A stretch of 64,000 bases of DNA from Podarcis raffonei (GCF_027172205.1 NC_070614.1:39314001-39378000); one strand, 5' to 3'; numbered from the stretch's first letter, positions 36,420 through 55,045 are shown. Made by a program: numbers and translations. The notes: generated from the sequence alone by a model not told the origin.

Positions 36420-36425
36420 TTTATT
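36420..36425 (-). terminator. ALDOA poly(A) signal AATAAA
   Basis: Read on the minus strand, AATAAA lies about 320 bases after the ALDOA stop codon. Confidence 0.65.
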
Positions 36426-36746
36426 TCTAGAAGTCCGCGAGTCAGGCGTCGTCCCAGCTCCGGAGACATTTCGGTGTTATGGCCACGGACCAGGAGTGTC
36501 GTCGGTCACCAGAAGGAAAAGCGGGACATCACACACACACACAAGGCATACAGAGGTGGCGGTGGGGAGGTGGATCAAGGGGAAGGAAGAAGCCAAGGCT
36601 TCTGGGTTCTTTCAAGGCAAGGCAAAGATGTCCACCTTTCCCTGCTATAGAAGCTGGCAGAGAGGGAGCAGGGCAGGGCAAGAAACAGAACAAGAGACAC
36701 CACAGGCACAATGTAACAACAAAAGAGCGCAGCCAGGCCTCTGATT

Positions 36747-41408
<4,662 letters not shown>

Positions 41409-42059
41409 CTAAACTGGAGAAGGCAAAGAAGTGTTAATACAAGCCTGGCAACGCAGTCTCTGGGCGCCCTGCAGACTTGCCTTCCTCTTTTCTGCCTGCT
41501 CAGTCCTGTATCTGAAGGAGACACCCACAACAAGGACCTTCGTGTCTGTACAGAGACTGGCCAGGAGGGCGGGAGAGAATTCTGCTCCTCCCTGTTGCTA
41601 TGGAAACCGGAGGATTCCCACTAAGGTCAAAGGGGATGCCCAGATTAAAGCCATATTTGAAAGAAGAAGGAAAGGCTCCAGCAGGTGATGGCTAGCAGAT
41701 ACCAAGGGCGTTTCAAGGACAGAGGAAATAGCCGTTTACCCTGTTCCTCAAGAGAACCCCAGTTCTCACCCCCCAGTTTTTCCGAATCCTTGCCATGCTC
41801 TGAGTTTCCCCCCTGATATTAGCTACCCCATCAGATGCAGCACCTTTGCAATGCGAGTCCAATTGCAGGGGAAAAAACTGGAAAGTGTGAGGGAAGGAGT
41901 GAGGAATATTTACGCTTACTGTAGTTTTTTGGGGGGGGGCTGTCCTGTTTTCTTTCCTCCTCTGCAACAGTTGTACATTAAGCTTCACCACGTGATTTCA
42001 AATGCTGCGTTTCTTCCCCCACCGGGACTTCCTCCTCCCTTCCCCCACTCCACCCCACG

Positions 42060-42430
42060 TTTTACCGTCTCCATCTTATCTATCTCCAAGTCCGATCCCC
42101 ATATTATATAAACCGCGGCGGCGGCGGGTAGAGAATATCCGCAACTGATCATGCGGCCATTCCTTATTTTTTTCTTTACTCGCCCCCCCCCCCACGAAAT
42201 CCTAATCTGCAAAGAGGAAGGGTTCGCCACTCGTTCTCCTTGGAGGAATGAGTGCGTAAGAAAATGGGGGGGGGGGTCAAACCTGCCTTCTTCCTTAGCA
42301 GCAGCAAACAGGAGCCGGGATGGGCGCGAGCAAAGTGAAGCGTTCGAATCGAATGCTCAAAAGAAGCTCCGCGTTCCAGGATCGAACGTCATGTAGCAGG
42401 GCAAGGCGGAAAAGGGTGTGAAATTGACTC
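42060..42430 (-). promoter_or_regulatory. Candidate ALDOA housekeeping promoter
   Basis: On the minus strand there is a TGACGT CRE-like site near 42390, a (GCC)n-rich block at 42114-42128, a TATA-like TTTATATAAT at 42102-42111 and a donor (GAGACG then GTAAAA) at 42065 that could join the 5' UTR acceptor at 41414. Mammalian ALDOA uses several promoters with alternative noncoding exons, so more than one start is expected. Inference only. Confidence 0.4.
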
Positions 42431-43789
42431 ATTGAGGAGTGGGGAGGGAGGAGACTTAAAGGGCCCAAGCTCTCCCACCCCCTAATAGCGGCGAAGGTAT
42501 TTATTTAAATATAAGGAAACGGAGATAAGCGTGGACGAACTCTGCTCCACTCGACTGAGTCCTACGCGTAGAAATAAGAGGTTTCATTCCCGTGGCCGAC
42601 CGTGCTGCAGAACCCCAGCGTGTGCTTAGGAGGAAAATCACGTTTTCTTATTTGCGATTAGATTAGAAACCTCCATAAGCTAGGCGCATTCACTGCATAC
42701 CCTAAAAGGGCACATGCACTTTTTAACCTGCTCGTTTAAAGAGCACGAAGGGATAAAATGTTGTTGAGGACCGAGGGCGTTGCCCCATCTTCCTGGGAGA
42801 TGGAAAAGGAAGCCAAATCGGGCTCCATAGGTCTTTCCCCCCCTTTGCATCCTCTGCCAGACTCTAGTTTCAGCGATGACCTTTCAAGGGGACACCTGAT
42901 CCCCGCTCCTCCAGCTCCTCTGTCCTTTTCTGAAGGACACGCTGCTATTTCTGGATCCCCTCACCCCCGTGAGTGTTGGGCTTGAGCTGCGGAAAAGAGG
43001 GAGAGGCCTGGGCATGGGACTGATTGTGCAAGAGAGAGAATCGGAGTGGGAGCGATAAGATGGAACCGGTGGCCCCGCAGAAAGGAATTTTCACAAGCGA
43101 AAGGGCAGCTTCTATAACGGGGAAAGGCTGCAAGCCTAAGCACATTTGCAAGCGAGTAGGACCCGTTTGAAAGGACAAATATTTGCTGGCCGTAGCCACA
43201 GGCGACTGCAAAACGTTGCCTTTAAATCCAGGATAAGGGATTACAGTACTAAAAGATCAGAAGCAACAACAGCTGATGGCGAAGATTCTGAACTCCCCAT
43301 AAAAGCTCCAGGGTCAAAACTGGTGGCTTTATCAGTATAGGGACAACAGAGATTTCTTTGACAAGACCAAGCATCTGGGTTCTGGAGTTGTGATCCTGTC
43401 AGTGCTTTATTGGCCTACAAGCTGTGCATTGGGGTAAAGATGTCATAGGTGGCTAACTGAGATTGGGGGCGGGGAGGAAGAATTGTAATACTGACTCAAA
43501 ACCTGGCCACCGAAACAGTCCAGCTGTCCAATAGTTTTTTAAAAAAGCAAAACATATAAACCCAAAATTTTCTGAACCACTTTGAATTCTGCCCAGAGCT
43601 TAACCCAATTCAGGGCACCTTCCCAGAACCTGGTTTCACTCTTCTTAGTCCTGTAAACTCATAAATAGGGGTGCATCAGAGCAAGCGCAGAATGCCTTTT
43701 GCTCAAGACCACACTGGGATGAGCCTCAACCTTTCTGGTGTTAGGAGCCAAACATTCGTCCCATCTGACATTCTCTGGCGCCAACACCC

Positions 43790-44105
43790 TTGCAATTTAG
43801 AGAGCCAGATAAGGAGGTTCCTTTGGCATCTGTCTTGTAAGATTTTAGGCACCAGACAGATACATTCCAGTTTTCCCAAGCATTTGGATCTTGCTGTGGC
43901 TTGATTTTTGGCCTGTTCATGGTGTCTGCATTTTGGGATGGGCAGATGTTATTTTTCTGTTATTGGTTGCTGGTGGATGTAAACTTTTAGTACCATGTAG
44001 CTTTGGGCTATTTTATGTCATCTTTGCATTTTAAACTTGCTATCAGTTGCTTTGAGACCTTTTTTCTTGTAAAAAGGGGAGGGATAAATTTAATAAAAAA
44101 TGCTA
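43790..44105 (+). repeat. L2-like LINE 3' end
   Basis: The stretch carries AGGCACCAGACAGATACATT, TTTTGGCCTGTTCATGG and GCTTTGAGACCTTTTTTC, then GGGAGGGATAAATTTAATAA, in the usual order for L2-type ends. Confidence 0.6.
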
Positions 44106-44639
44106 GTTGCAATTCAAAGTGCCACTGATCCATGTTTTAAGGAGAACAGTGCATTTCGGCTTGTTTGTTTCAGTTGTAGGACAGATTTCCCCGTGCAATT
44201 ACTGCACTTGTAATGAACCAGGAGAGATTCAATAACCCAGAGAAAAAAGCTGGGCGCTTATGCACATCCAAGATGTGGGCTGGGGTGCAAAACTGGGCTG
44301 TTGTCGGTTTTTTTGCACTGAGCAAGGAACTGCCAGGGGAGCACCGTGGGTTATATAACACCCCAGCGGCTGGGATGTGAGAGGCAGCTGCTGTTTGATT
44401 GATGAGAGGAGCGAAAAGGCCAGGCACCTGTGGGGTCAGTGTAACATGGGAATGCTGCAACACCGGCCCCCCCCCCGCCGTCGCCCCTTTGCCTTGGCTT
44501 CCCAATCCGAAGTCCAGAACCTTCTTCTTAGCCCTGGTCAGAATCCAAACTGGGCTTCTCTTGGGGTGATTACGGTAATAGCTGAGTCACTGGTCTCTGT
44601 GCAGGAAAGCACGTAGCAGGCGGCAGGGGGTACGAGAGA

Positions 44640-44710
44640 GGCGCCCCTCCCCCTCCCCCCATTCGGACCTGACTGGCGACTATAAACAGGGTTGGCTGAT
44701 TGGGGGCTTC
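44640..44710 (-). promoter_or_regulatory. Candidate second ALDOA promoter
   Basis: The minus strand has a CCAAT box (CCCCCAATCAGCC, 44697-44706), a TATA-like GTTTATAG at 44680-44687 and then a G-rich run. CCAAT and TATA are unusually close. It could be one of the alternative ALDOA starts or chance. Confidence 0.25.
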
Positions 44711-45689
44711 CCTGCCAGGACTGAACGTACGCGCGGCTTGAACGGCAGAAAGGTCACCATCCGTTCAGATCCCTCTTCCTCATGCGCCGATTTCTTTCAC
44801 CCCACCCGATCCCAACGCTTTTCCAGTAAGGTTGCCTCCTGACCTCTTCCCCCTCCCTGAGGAGAACGTCCCTGTCTCTTTTTAAAAAATATATCTCCAT
44901 TACTCTTTTTTTACGTTTCCAAAACGCACAGTCATAGCGAGCAGTTAATCAACAAAGTGATTTACACCGGAAGCTGCCCGGCCTTTTTAATTAAATAGCA
45001 GGTCAGGCACCCATTCAACAGGTGAAGCGTTTCCCGGATTTCTCATGCACTGCCTTAAAGGGGACAACAGAGTGAGGAGGTGGCGGGGGGGGGGGAGGCC
45101 TACCCGCAGCAGTTAATACTGTTTGCTCCACCTCTGCAGGGCCAGTAAGACCAACCCCTTCTCACCACAACTATCACAGCCACTCGCCCCCTATAAAGTT
45201 TCTGCAGAGTCTTAGATCAGCCAGCCTTTAAAGGACAATGCAGTCGAACAGCTGCTCATCCACAACGCCAAAATGACCAAGCCCCGAAATGTTAACAAGG
45301 AGGGTATAGGAAGAGGTGTCTAGGCTCCAGGAAGAAGGTGGTGAAGGCTCCCTGTCTTTTTGAAACGATTGCTGAATGGCAATAGATGTTCATTGTTGGC
45401 TGTTTTAATGAACGGTATGGATGGCAAGCCGCTTTGAGAGACGACTGTGCAGTACACAAGCCTTTTGAATAATAATCAGTACTGCCACCGGGCTTCCAGT
45501 GCAGAAGTGTAGGGGGTGAAGCTTTTCCCCTCTTCATCTTCATGCTAAAGAAAGTTTAGCCTACTAAAATTTCTGCTCCGCCGGCAACTGTTAAGAGCAT
45601 TATAGCTCTGCCTTCCCCATCTCAAATATCAAAGAGCCTCGCTGCAGATTTATTGTGGCAACTTTCATGGACTTAAATCCATTTCCTCT

Positions 45690-45790
45690 GGTGGATGGTG
45701 TGGACTCTTGTCCACAAAAGCTTATGTTACAATAAATCTGTTAAGTCTTCAAAGTGCCATAAGACTATTAATTGATTTTTTTTCTGCAAC
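45690..45790 (+). repeat. LINE-type 3' tail 'cttcaaagtgcc...'
   Basis: The stretch TCCACAAAAGCTTATGTTAC, then AATCTGTTAAGTCTTCAAAG and a T run, matches a common amniote tail also seen near 847, 6310 and 56230. Confidence 0.5.
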
Positions 45791-46904
45791 ACATTAACCC
45801 AGCTACCCACCTCTGGAAACTCTTGCTCCCCAAAGAAGTGGCAGTGGGGGGGAGGAGAGCAACAAAGGAAGTAGCTTGACTGCGTGCCCCCAGGCCCTTC
45901 ACAACAAATAAGCAGAAGCAAGGCAGATCCTTCCAAGAAACGACTGCAGCCCTTTTTAAAAAAATGCCAGATCACTAGTCGGCAAACTGCAAGTCGGCAA
46001 ACTGTAACCCATTTAGTGCCCACAATGATCTACCATACACACCCTGTCCAGACCACCTTATGTGGAAGAGGGTTTTCACAAGTAATGTTCAGTAATGTGG
46101 ACAAGGGTATCCTTTTCATGCAGGATAGAAAGCAGCAGGCGGGGCTTTTAAAATCAAAGTATACATTCCATTCAATGTAGGCTTTACATCTGAGTTGCAG
46201 ATGCAGGGATTGCACGACCTGATTGAAAGCATCATTTGGAAGAAAAGAAATGAAAGCTCCCTTAGATAAGACAAGAGATGGAAGCAGGTTAAGGAGGAGC
46301 AAAGAATGAGCCAAGGAGCAATAGAGGTCCAGGCAAAGTGAGGCCACAGGCTTGCTTAGAAGACAAATACTGGAAGGTACAACACACACACACACCCAAA
46401 CCCTGGAGCGGTGGATTGGGCAAGCACCAGGGACAGAAGGATTGAGACAGACACACACACATACTTTCTGTTCCTGTGTCCCAGATACCATGGGATTATG
46501 TGAGCGTTACTTCCTCAAACAATCAGCAACTGTGCAAGACTTTTGCAAGTCATTGCAGCATTCAAAGGAAACAGCCGTGTTAGATAATATAGCTGGAGTC
46601 CCTTTGGTCTTACATGGAGTAACTAGATGTGTGAAAACAAGATTCAAGGTTTAGGGAGGCCCCATCAATTATGTAATAAATAAATGATAAAGGGGGTGAT
46701 GGGAAGAGAACAGAGACAGGATTTAAAAGGGGGGGGGGAGATCAGAGACAGACAGGCTCAGTGATGTTGCTCCCCCCCCCTTTTAAAGGAGAAATCTACT
46801 GTTCATAAACTCAGAACAGGCAGAGGGTTTTGTCTGTTTTAAACAAAAGGATACACCCTTGAAACAACATCCACAAATAGCATACTTTGTCATTCACAGA
46901 GATG

Positions 46905-47050
46905 GAATAATAGAATTGCAGAGTTGGAAGGGACCCTGAGGATCATCTAGTCCAACCCTCTGCAGTGCAGGAATATGCACATGTCCCATTTGGGAATCAA
47001 ACATGCAACCTTGGCGTTATCAGCACCACACTGTAACTAACTGAGCTATA
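46905..47050 (-). repeat. tRNA-headed SINE with CR1-like tail
   Basis: The plus strand shows GAATTGCAGAGTTGGAAGGG, then GGATCATCTAGTCCAACCC and CAACCTTGGCGTTATCAGC, ACTAACTGAGCTAT. This is the reverse complement of the SINE seen interrupted at 12.8 kb, here uninterrupted. Confidence 0.75.
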
Positions 47051-47249
47051 GACGTTGTTTCCCGCTAAGGCCACCCACTGCACTCCTACTGAGCCCCACA
47101 TCCTATCTCCCTTGAAATCTTCCCACAATCTCATGCAGGCAGCATCTTGGGCCCTTTCCTAGCAGCGACCGACCAGATTTGCCTCTCAACAGCCCCTTCT
47201 CCCAACTCCCGCCCCCCCTCCCCAGCCCCCTCCTTTCCCTCCCATCTTT

Positions 47250-47440
47250 CAGATACCGTGGGTGTAGCGGGGGTTCTGGCAAGACACGACGGCTCCGTTG
47301 GGTGCTGGGTGACTGGCAGAGGCAAAACCGGGGGCCGGGCTGTATAAGAAGGGAGCCGGAGCGGGAGGGAGGGGCCGCGCTAACCTTCTCCCCGACCCCT
47401 GGCCTTTCGCAGGGCAGCCTAAATATAGGCCTTGGGGTCT
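47250..47440 (-). promoter_or_regulatory. Candidate muscle-type ALDOA promoter with MEF2 site
   Basis: A perfect palindromic MEF2 consensus CTAAATATAG lies at 47419-47428. On the minus strand a TATA-like CTTATACA follows at 47348-47341 in G/C-rich DNA, and a donor (CCCACG then GTATCT) at 47256 would close a short noncoding exon. Mammalian ALDOA has a muscle-specific promoter that uses MEF2, located upstream of the coding exons; the position here, about 6 kb upstream on the same strand, fits. No other gene is seen to use this block. Confidence 0.45.
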
Positions 47441-47969
47441 GGGAATGTGAAACACGAGGCCTCTGACATTCCCTGCAGAGCAAGGAACAGCAAGGGTGTC
47501 ACGGGGCCCGGGGCTGAGAGACCTGTGCGATACCCCCTCCCCCAGTGTGGCTCAGTCCCAACCAAGCAACCATCCCCACACATGCATGCTATCCTCCTCT
47601 CTGCCCGAAAGCCCGGTTTTGACCCACTTCCCTGCAGCCCTGCACTGGCGGTGGTGCAGACTGCAAGCAACCCCTAAGATTTAGAATATATTTCGGCTCT
47701 CCGCCTCAACCCGTGAGCTGTATCCAGCCCCCTCCTCCCTTTCCCAAGGAGAAGGCTAAAGGAGGCAACTTCCACCCTCCATCTTGGGTGATCCCCCCCC
47801 CAATTTTCTCCTGCTGCTGGCTTGCATTTTAAAGCTTCTGTTGGGTTTCCCATTTCTGCCCCTACCCCAGGACCTTAAGTCTCCCAGCGCCATCTGCTGC
47901 CCCCCTGCAGGAACAACAACTCAATACCAAAAGGGGTTTGTTTTTCTTTTTTGAAAAAAACGAGAGGTA

Positions 47970-48195
47970 CAGTGGTGCCTCGGGTTACATACGCTTCAGG
48001 TTACAGACTCCGCTAACCCAGAAATAGTGCTTCAGGTTAAGAACTTTGCTTCAGGATAAGAACAGAAATCGGGCTCCGGCGGCGCAGCGGCAGCAGGAGG
48101 CCCCATTAGCTAAAGTGATGCTTCAGGTTAAGAACAGTTTCAGGTTAAGTACGGACCTCCGGAACGAATTAAGTACTTAAACCGAGGTACCACTG
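47970..48195. mobile_element. Tigger-like palindromic MITE
   Basis: The ends are CAGTGGTGCCTCGGGTTA and AACCGAGGTACCACTG, flanked by TA. The inside carries CTCCGCTAACCCAGAAATAG, the same family as at 24.8 kb but in reverse orientation. Confidence 0.85.
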
Positions 48196-49487
48196 TATAT
48201 GCAACTTGCTGTTTAGATTACAGAAAGATGGTGCGATCCATTTCAGAGCAGGACCTGAGGAGATGGCAGACTCTCGTTTACTGGAAATATTTTAAGAGCG
48301 GGGCTGGCAGACATCAGTTGGGGGTGCATCCTGCATTAACACACCCTGCACTGAGTTGTGTAGGGTGCTATCGTTGACCTCTAGGGTCCCTTTCCACAGT
48401 ATGATTCTAGGATTATGAAATCTTTTTAAAAGCAACGGGTGTGGTGGACCAACTCAGCTAAAGGAAGTGGATTCCTGATATTTAGGGCCTGGGGAGGAGA
48501 CAGGCCTTAAGATTATTTAAGGGACATGTCAGGCTCTTCAAGTCTACAGTTAGAGCTACACAACCAATTAGAACTGGGAATTATCACACAAACCCCACCT
48601 CAAATTATTACTGGAAGAGGAGGCAGTGGCTACACCAGCTGCAAAGCAGCTGGCTGGCAGACCAAGAGCCCCTCTGTTTTTCTAGCAGATGTATCTCTGC
48701 TATGAAGTGGACAGAAGTTACATCTTCCCAAATTCATCAGATGATGAAGGGGGCGGGGGAAGGCTGTCTCATTTTACATTATATAAGCAGTGCCTCAGGG
48801 TGAGCTGCAGAGCAAGTGTCAACACAACTAGATGCTTCCTCATGGGCGGGTGAATTTGGCTGCTACAGGGCTTTTGGAACTTCAGCCAAGTCCTGCAAGG
48901 AAGAGTTGACATTGCCCTGGCCTGTTTAGCAGAGAGAACACCCAGGCCAGACCCAGGGAGACACAATAGGTGCCTAGGGCAGGGCTCAAACCAATGGGTA
49001 CAAGCAGCTAAAATATCAGGGGAAGTTTTCTTAATGGTAGGAGCTGTTCAATAGTGGAATGGACTGGGGAGTTTTGGAAGCTGAGGCTGGACATCCAAAT
49101 GTCAAGGATGCTGAGGTGGTATCCTGCATTTGCAGATTGTGTCCTGAGCAAGATCCTGCTCTTGAACTAAATGACCAACAGTGATGATGGTATTATGATT
49201 CTAACATTTCCCTGCCACCTAGAAAGAATAATTTCTATCTAGAGATAAACATGGGTTAAGATGTCCGTGGATCACAGAGGGATTTTGGGGAAAGTAATGA
49301 CAAAAACACGACTACAGATCAGCAAGATGACTTTTCACCTTATATCAAGGGGTTGTGTACGTGCAGACGTAATTTGTGTATGGTGTGCCACACAAATCGT
49401 GCCTCTAAATCAGTCTTTCCCTGCGTTGGTGCCACCTAGATGTTCTGGACTACAGCTCCATCAAACTGCCTGGGTCTGACGGGAGTT

Positions 49488-49692
49488 CTTATTTATTGCA
49501 TTTACAACTCACTTTTTTATCCAAGGAGCTCAAGGGGGTGTACATGGCTTTCCCCTTGTGAGGTAGGTTAGGCAGAGAGGCAGTGACTGGGCCAAGCTCA
49601 CCCAGCGAGCTTCGTGAGCCAAATGGACATTTGAACCCTGGCCTCCTAAGTCCTAGTCCGACACTGTAACCGCTTCACCACACTGGCTCTTT
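49488..49692 (+). repeat. MIR/CORE-SINE-like repeat
   Basis: Phrases appear in MIR order: TTTATTGCATTTACAACTC, CCAAGGAGCTCAAGG, TTGTGAGGTAGGTTAGGC, GTGACTGGGCCAAGCTCACC, CATTTGAACCCTGGC and CACTGTAACCGCTTCACCAC. The copy is fairly well kept. Confidence 0.75.
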
Positions 49693-49699
49693 CCAAGTA

Positions 49700-49933
49700 C
49701 AGTGGTACCTCGGGTTAAGTACTTAATTTGTTCTGGATGTCCGTTCTTAACCTGAAGCTGTTCTTAACCTGAAGCACCACTTCAGCTAGTAGGGCCTCCC
49801 GCTGCCGCCAAAGCACAATTTCTGTTCTCATCCTGAAGCAAAGTTCTTAACCTGAAGCACTATTTCTGGGTTAGCGGAGTCTTTAACCTAAAGTGTATGT
49901 AACCTGAAGCGTATGTAACCTGAGGTACCACTG
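49700..49933. mobile_element. Tigger-like palindromic MITE
   Basis: The ends are CAGTGGTACCTCGGGTTAAG and AACCTGAGGTACCACTG with TA on both sides. It belongs to the same family as the 24.8-kb copy and lies 7 bases after the MIR-like repeat. Confidence 0.88.
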
Positions 49934-50443
49934 TATTTCCTAGGACAGACGCTGCTTGGCTTCTGAGATCAGACACTATTTTGGTGTTTTAAAGGATCTG
50001 GAGGACACCAGGTTGGGGAAATTCTATAACATACTGAATTTTGAAATTCTGAATATGCCAATGATGTTGTTAAGAGAAGGGAGCAGCTGGGACTGTATCA
50101 AGAAGAGGTACAAGCAGACCAACCGGCTCCAGTATATAGGTATATAAACTGGGGGGGGGGGGGAATACTGTACCTATTAAGCAGGAACCATTGGCAGGCA
50201 TGGAGAGAGACTTAATATTTCCTCACGCAACCAAGATGCTCTGCACAGCATTTGTGGCCTGCTGCTGCTGCCACCTCCTCCTGCCTACAGCAATAGGCTG
50301 TGCTCCACTTCACCATGGCAACATTTGAGGCCTGGGTTGTGATTCTCGTTACCATAACAACTGTGCTACTCTTTCCCCATATTAACCCTCTAGCCCCACC
50401 CCAGAAGGAGTAAATTTCCAGCGAGGGATAATCAGCAGGAAAC

Positions 50444-50449
50444 TTTAAT
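50444..50449 (-). terminator. Possible poly(A) signal of the CRK-like gene
   Basis: Read on the minus strand, ATTAAA lies about 610 bases after the CRK-like stop. No AATAAA is nearer. The assignment is weak. Confidence 0.3.
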
Positions 50450-51058
50450 TAACAAGGCAGTTTGGAACAGACAACAAGTGAAGCAGGGTCTCTATAAGGA
50501 GTGGGGAGGATTTCCTGTCAGCCATCTGGCCAAAGCCAAGCACTCCCCCCCCCCGCCCCCGTTTCCCCACCCCACCCCACCCCAAGTGGACAGGATCAAA
50601 TGAAAAAAAAATCACAAGAATAAGGGGATCAATAATCAAAGCTCAAGAGTTTCTGGGTTCACAGGGCACAGGATGGGGAGTTGCAAGATTCAAGGGCACA
50701 TAATCAGAGTTGAAAAAATCACAAGGCCAAAATGGATCAATGTTTCTAGGGAGGAAATATGAACGGGTCCCCGTAAAGAGTCAAAAGTTTATAGGGTTCA
50801 ACTACCACAGCATTTTAAGAACAGCGAGTCAAGGAACAAGGTTCATGGGTTAAGGAGTCCAAAGTGGTAGAAGAGGTCCATATCCAAGGAGCTTGAGTAT
50901 CAACGAACCGGATGATCAATAACATCCACCGGGTAGGTCAAAATTCAAGGAAGTACAATGTTCGAGACAGTCAGAAGCTCACAAGTGTGGGTCAGAGTTC
51001 AAGGGTCGTGCCCCACTGCAGGGAAAGTCAGCGTTCCATGGGTTACATCATCAAATGT

Positions 51059-52655
<1,597 letters not shown>

Positions 52656-52699
52656 CTAAGTTGCTCCGGAGTTTGGAGCACTTTGTCAAGAGGAAATTA

Positions 52700-54190
52700 A
52701 CCTGTTGAACAGTGACCTCATGTAGCTGTTCCAGTTTCCTTCCAGTTCAGTGTGACCTCCAAATAATCCAGATACACATAACACCCTCCCCCCCCCAAAG
52801 GAATATGGTTCTTCTGTTATGTTGCTCCACCCCAAGTTCTCTTATACTGAGATAATCTAACTTCGATATCCCTTGACAGCATCCACACCCCTCTTCTCGG
52901 ACAATAGTAGATTTCCAAAAAGGAAAGAAACGACTCAGAAATGCAGGCAACACTTCTACAATTTGCAATCAAATCCTGGAAATTAATGGGATGTCATGAA
53001 AAGTTAGGTCACTTCTAGACATCCCTCCCAAGTTCTAATATAATGGGGAAGGGGCACTTCCCTGACCAACCTACCCTATTAACAGTTAAATACCTACTCA
53101 AATACAGGTTCTACTGAATAACCATCTTCATATAATACAACAAAACCAGTTGTATATCTGTGGGGAACACATACAGTATATTTACGTCCTTGTACTAGAA
53201 CATCCCTACAAAATTAAGAGGTCACACTTGGTGAATTAAGTAGTACACACAACCCTCCCCCCCAAAAAAGTGTGATATGATTGCACCCTCTAAAAATTCC
53301 TCCAGAATTCCTCCAGCACCTCATCAACGTAGCAGGATACTGTTGGTTGTTTTTTTTTAAAAAGTCAAGGTTTGGAGGAAGTCAACCTTTTCAAAACCTA
53401 ATCTTTCTCAGATGAAGATACATACCCACCAAGTGAATAGAATAACTTCCACAGAATTGCAACATTCCCATATGAAAGCATCCCTACCCCAGCATGAGAT
53501 TTAACCCACCAAAAGGTTAATGGGGACTTTTCACAGATCCACTCCTGCTATCAGCCCCTGTCCCCAATTCACTGGTTATCCTCTGGAGAAAGGTACAGCA
53601 CCCCAAACTGCGTCCCCTAATGGAGACCATTCCCCAACCACCTCGGTAGATCACAAATTGGCCACCGTTCTCCACCCCACCCCCCAACTAGCCCCAGTGC
53701 AGCAGAACAATAATAAAACACACCCCCAGAAGTAGCCTGGCTCCCAAAATTTCCAGCATCCAAAAATATTGCACGCAGCCTCCCGAAACCTATCTGCCTA
53801 CCACCCCACCAGCTCTGGACAAACAATAATGCAACTCCTCGCTCCCCTCCGATGTCCATGCATCCACTCTACTACTCTCCAGTATTCCCTGGAAGCAACA
53901 CCCCGATGCTGCATTGCAGCCCTTTAACGGATCAAAAGCAATCTTCAAAAGCCTCCCCCTCCAAAATGAAAAAAGATCAGCTGTGCACCCTCCAAGCGCT
54001 CTTCAGCGTGCCCCTCTGCAGCAGCGCCACAATGAAGCCCTCTCTCCCTTGTCTGCACATGGCTTCCCTCGCACACCTCGCCTCCTCCCGGGGAACCCCA
54101 CGGCTCCCGGCCACGACCTATTGCAGCCCCGCTCCCTCCTCCCCAGAGGACCCAGGCATCCTGGCTCCCGGCTCCCCGGCTCTAACCCAT
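52700..54190. other. Upstream stretch of the CRK-like gene without recognised content
   Basis: C/A-rich single-copy-looking sequence with no convincing coding exon or repeat family. The long plus-strand frame at 53852-54412 is proline- and serine-rich by composition only. Confidence 0.5.
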
Positions 54191-54430
54191 TCAGAGCCCC
54201 AGCGCTCCGGCCAGCAGCCTCCCCTCCCTCAAATCGCTGCAAGCGACCCTGATTGCAGCTACAGAAGGGTTGATGGGAAAGTGACGCACCCCCGCTCCCC
54301 CTTTAAACCGGGGAGGGGCGGCCATCTTGAGGCCGGGCAAGCTGGCCGTGAAGCTGCCGGGAAGGGGAAAGAATCATCTTGGCTGTGGGAACGAGCCCCA
54401 ATTCCAAGATGAAGTCGCCTCTCCATCCAG
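54190..54430 (-). promoter_or_regulatory. Candidate CRK-like gene promoter with YY1 site
   Basis: The GC-rich block holds CAAGATGGCCGCC on the minus strand (54317-54329), the YY1 element found just after start sites in the transcript direction. A TGACG half site lies at 54280-54284. The direction matches the CRK-like gene; a noncoding exon joined to the acceptor next to 52586 is inferred. Confidence 0.4.
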
Positions 54431-54663
54431 AGACAAGCTGCTTTTGTGATGGGAGGTTTAGCTGCGGGCTTCCCACTTTTTTGCCCCCTGTTGTGATAAT
54501 GCTTCAGTAAAGAAGGACGAGAGGACCGGCTGTTTAGCAATTGTTGAATATAGTGATTAAAAGTATTTTGCTGGGATATCCAGGGTATCCATTACTAGTG
54601 CTCTTCCGCTCCATTCAAATTTTACATCCCTCATCTGCATATGCAAATATATCAAACTACTGG

Positions 54664-54742
54664 AGCAACAATCTTATGCATGCTTACTTGGGAGTAAGTC
54701 TGATGGGATTTTGAGTAAGGCATGTATAGGATCCCATCGTTA
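54664..54742 (+). repeat. Interspersed repeat, same family as 2046-2136
   Basis: CAATCTTATGCATGCTTACT, then TGGGAGTAAGTCTGATGGG and GCATGTATAGGATCC. This is the opposite orientation to the copy at 2.0 kb. Confidence 0.5.
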
Positions 54743-54826
54743 GCCTTGTAAAGAGATGCTCATAGATGCTCTGTTTCCCCCAATTTTGACAAATAATAAT
54801 TCTGCAGCCATCAAGAGATGTTGTCT

Positions 54827-55027
54827 TCATTCCCTGTCCTCTGTTAAAAGAGCTTCTTGAGCATACCCAAATGGGAAAATTAGAGGACCCTTGGGTAAAG
54901 TATAGCCTACTATTTCTTCAATTTCTGTTCTTATCTCTTCCCAGCACTTTCTGAGTTTAGGAAACTTCTCCATGCAGCAAAGGTCTATTAAATGGACTCC
55001 ATTTGCATTCTCATTAAAGACAGACAC
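54827..55027 (-). mobile_element. L1/Tx1-like LINE ORF2 remnant
   Basis: A minus-strand frame of 66 residues reads KFPKLRKCWEEIRTEIEEI, then VGYTLPKGPLIFPFGYAQEA. It matches the pattern of the last part of L1-group ORF2, where a CPK..FW..I motif is followed by P..LFG. It sits just downstream of the poly(A) signal of the cysteine-rich gene. Confidence 0.6.
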
Positions 55028-55045
55028 AAGTGATACTCAACCTGC

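Noticed and set aside
53852-54412. Plus-strand frame of 186 residues
   Set aside because: Proline- and serine-rich composition with no domain, lying over a promoter-like block; no evidence of an exon.
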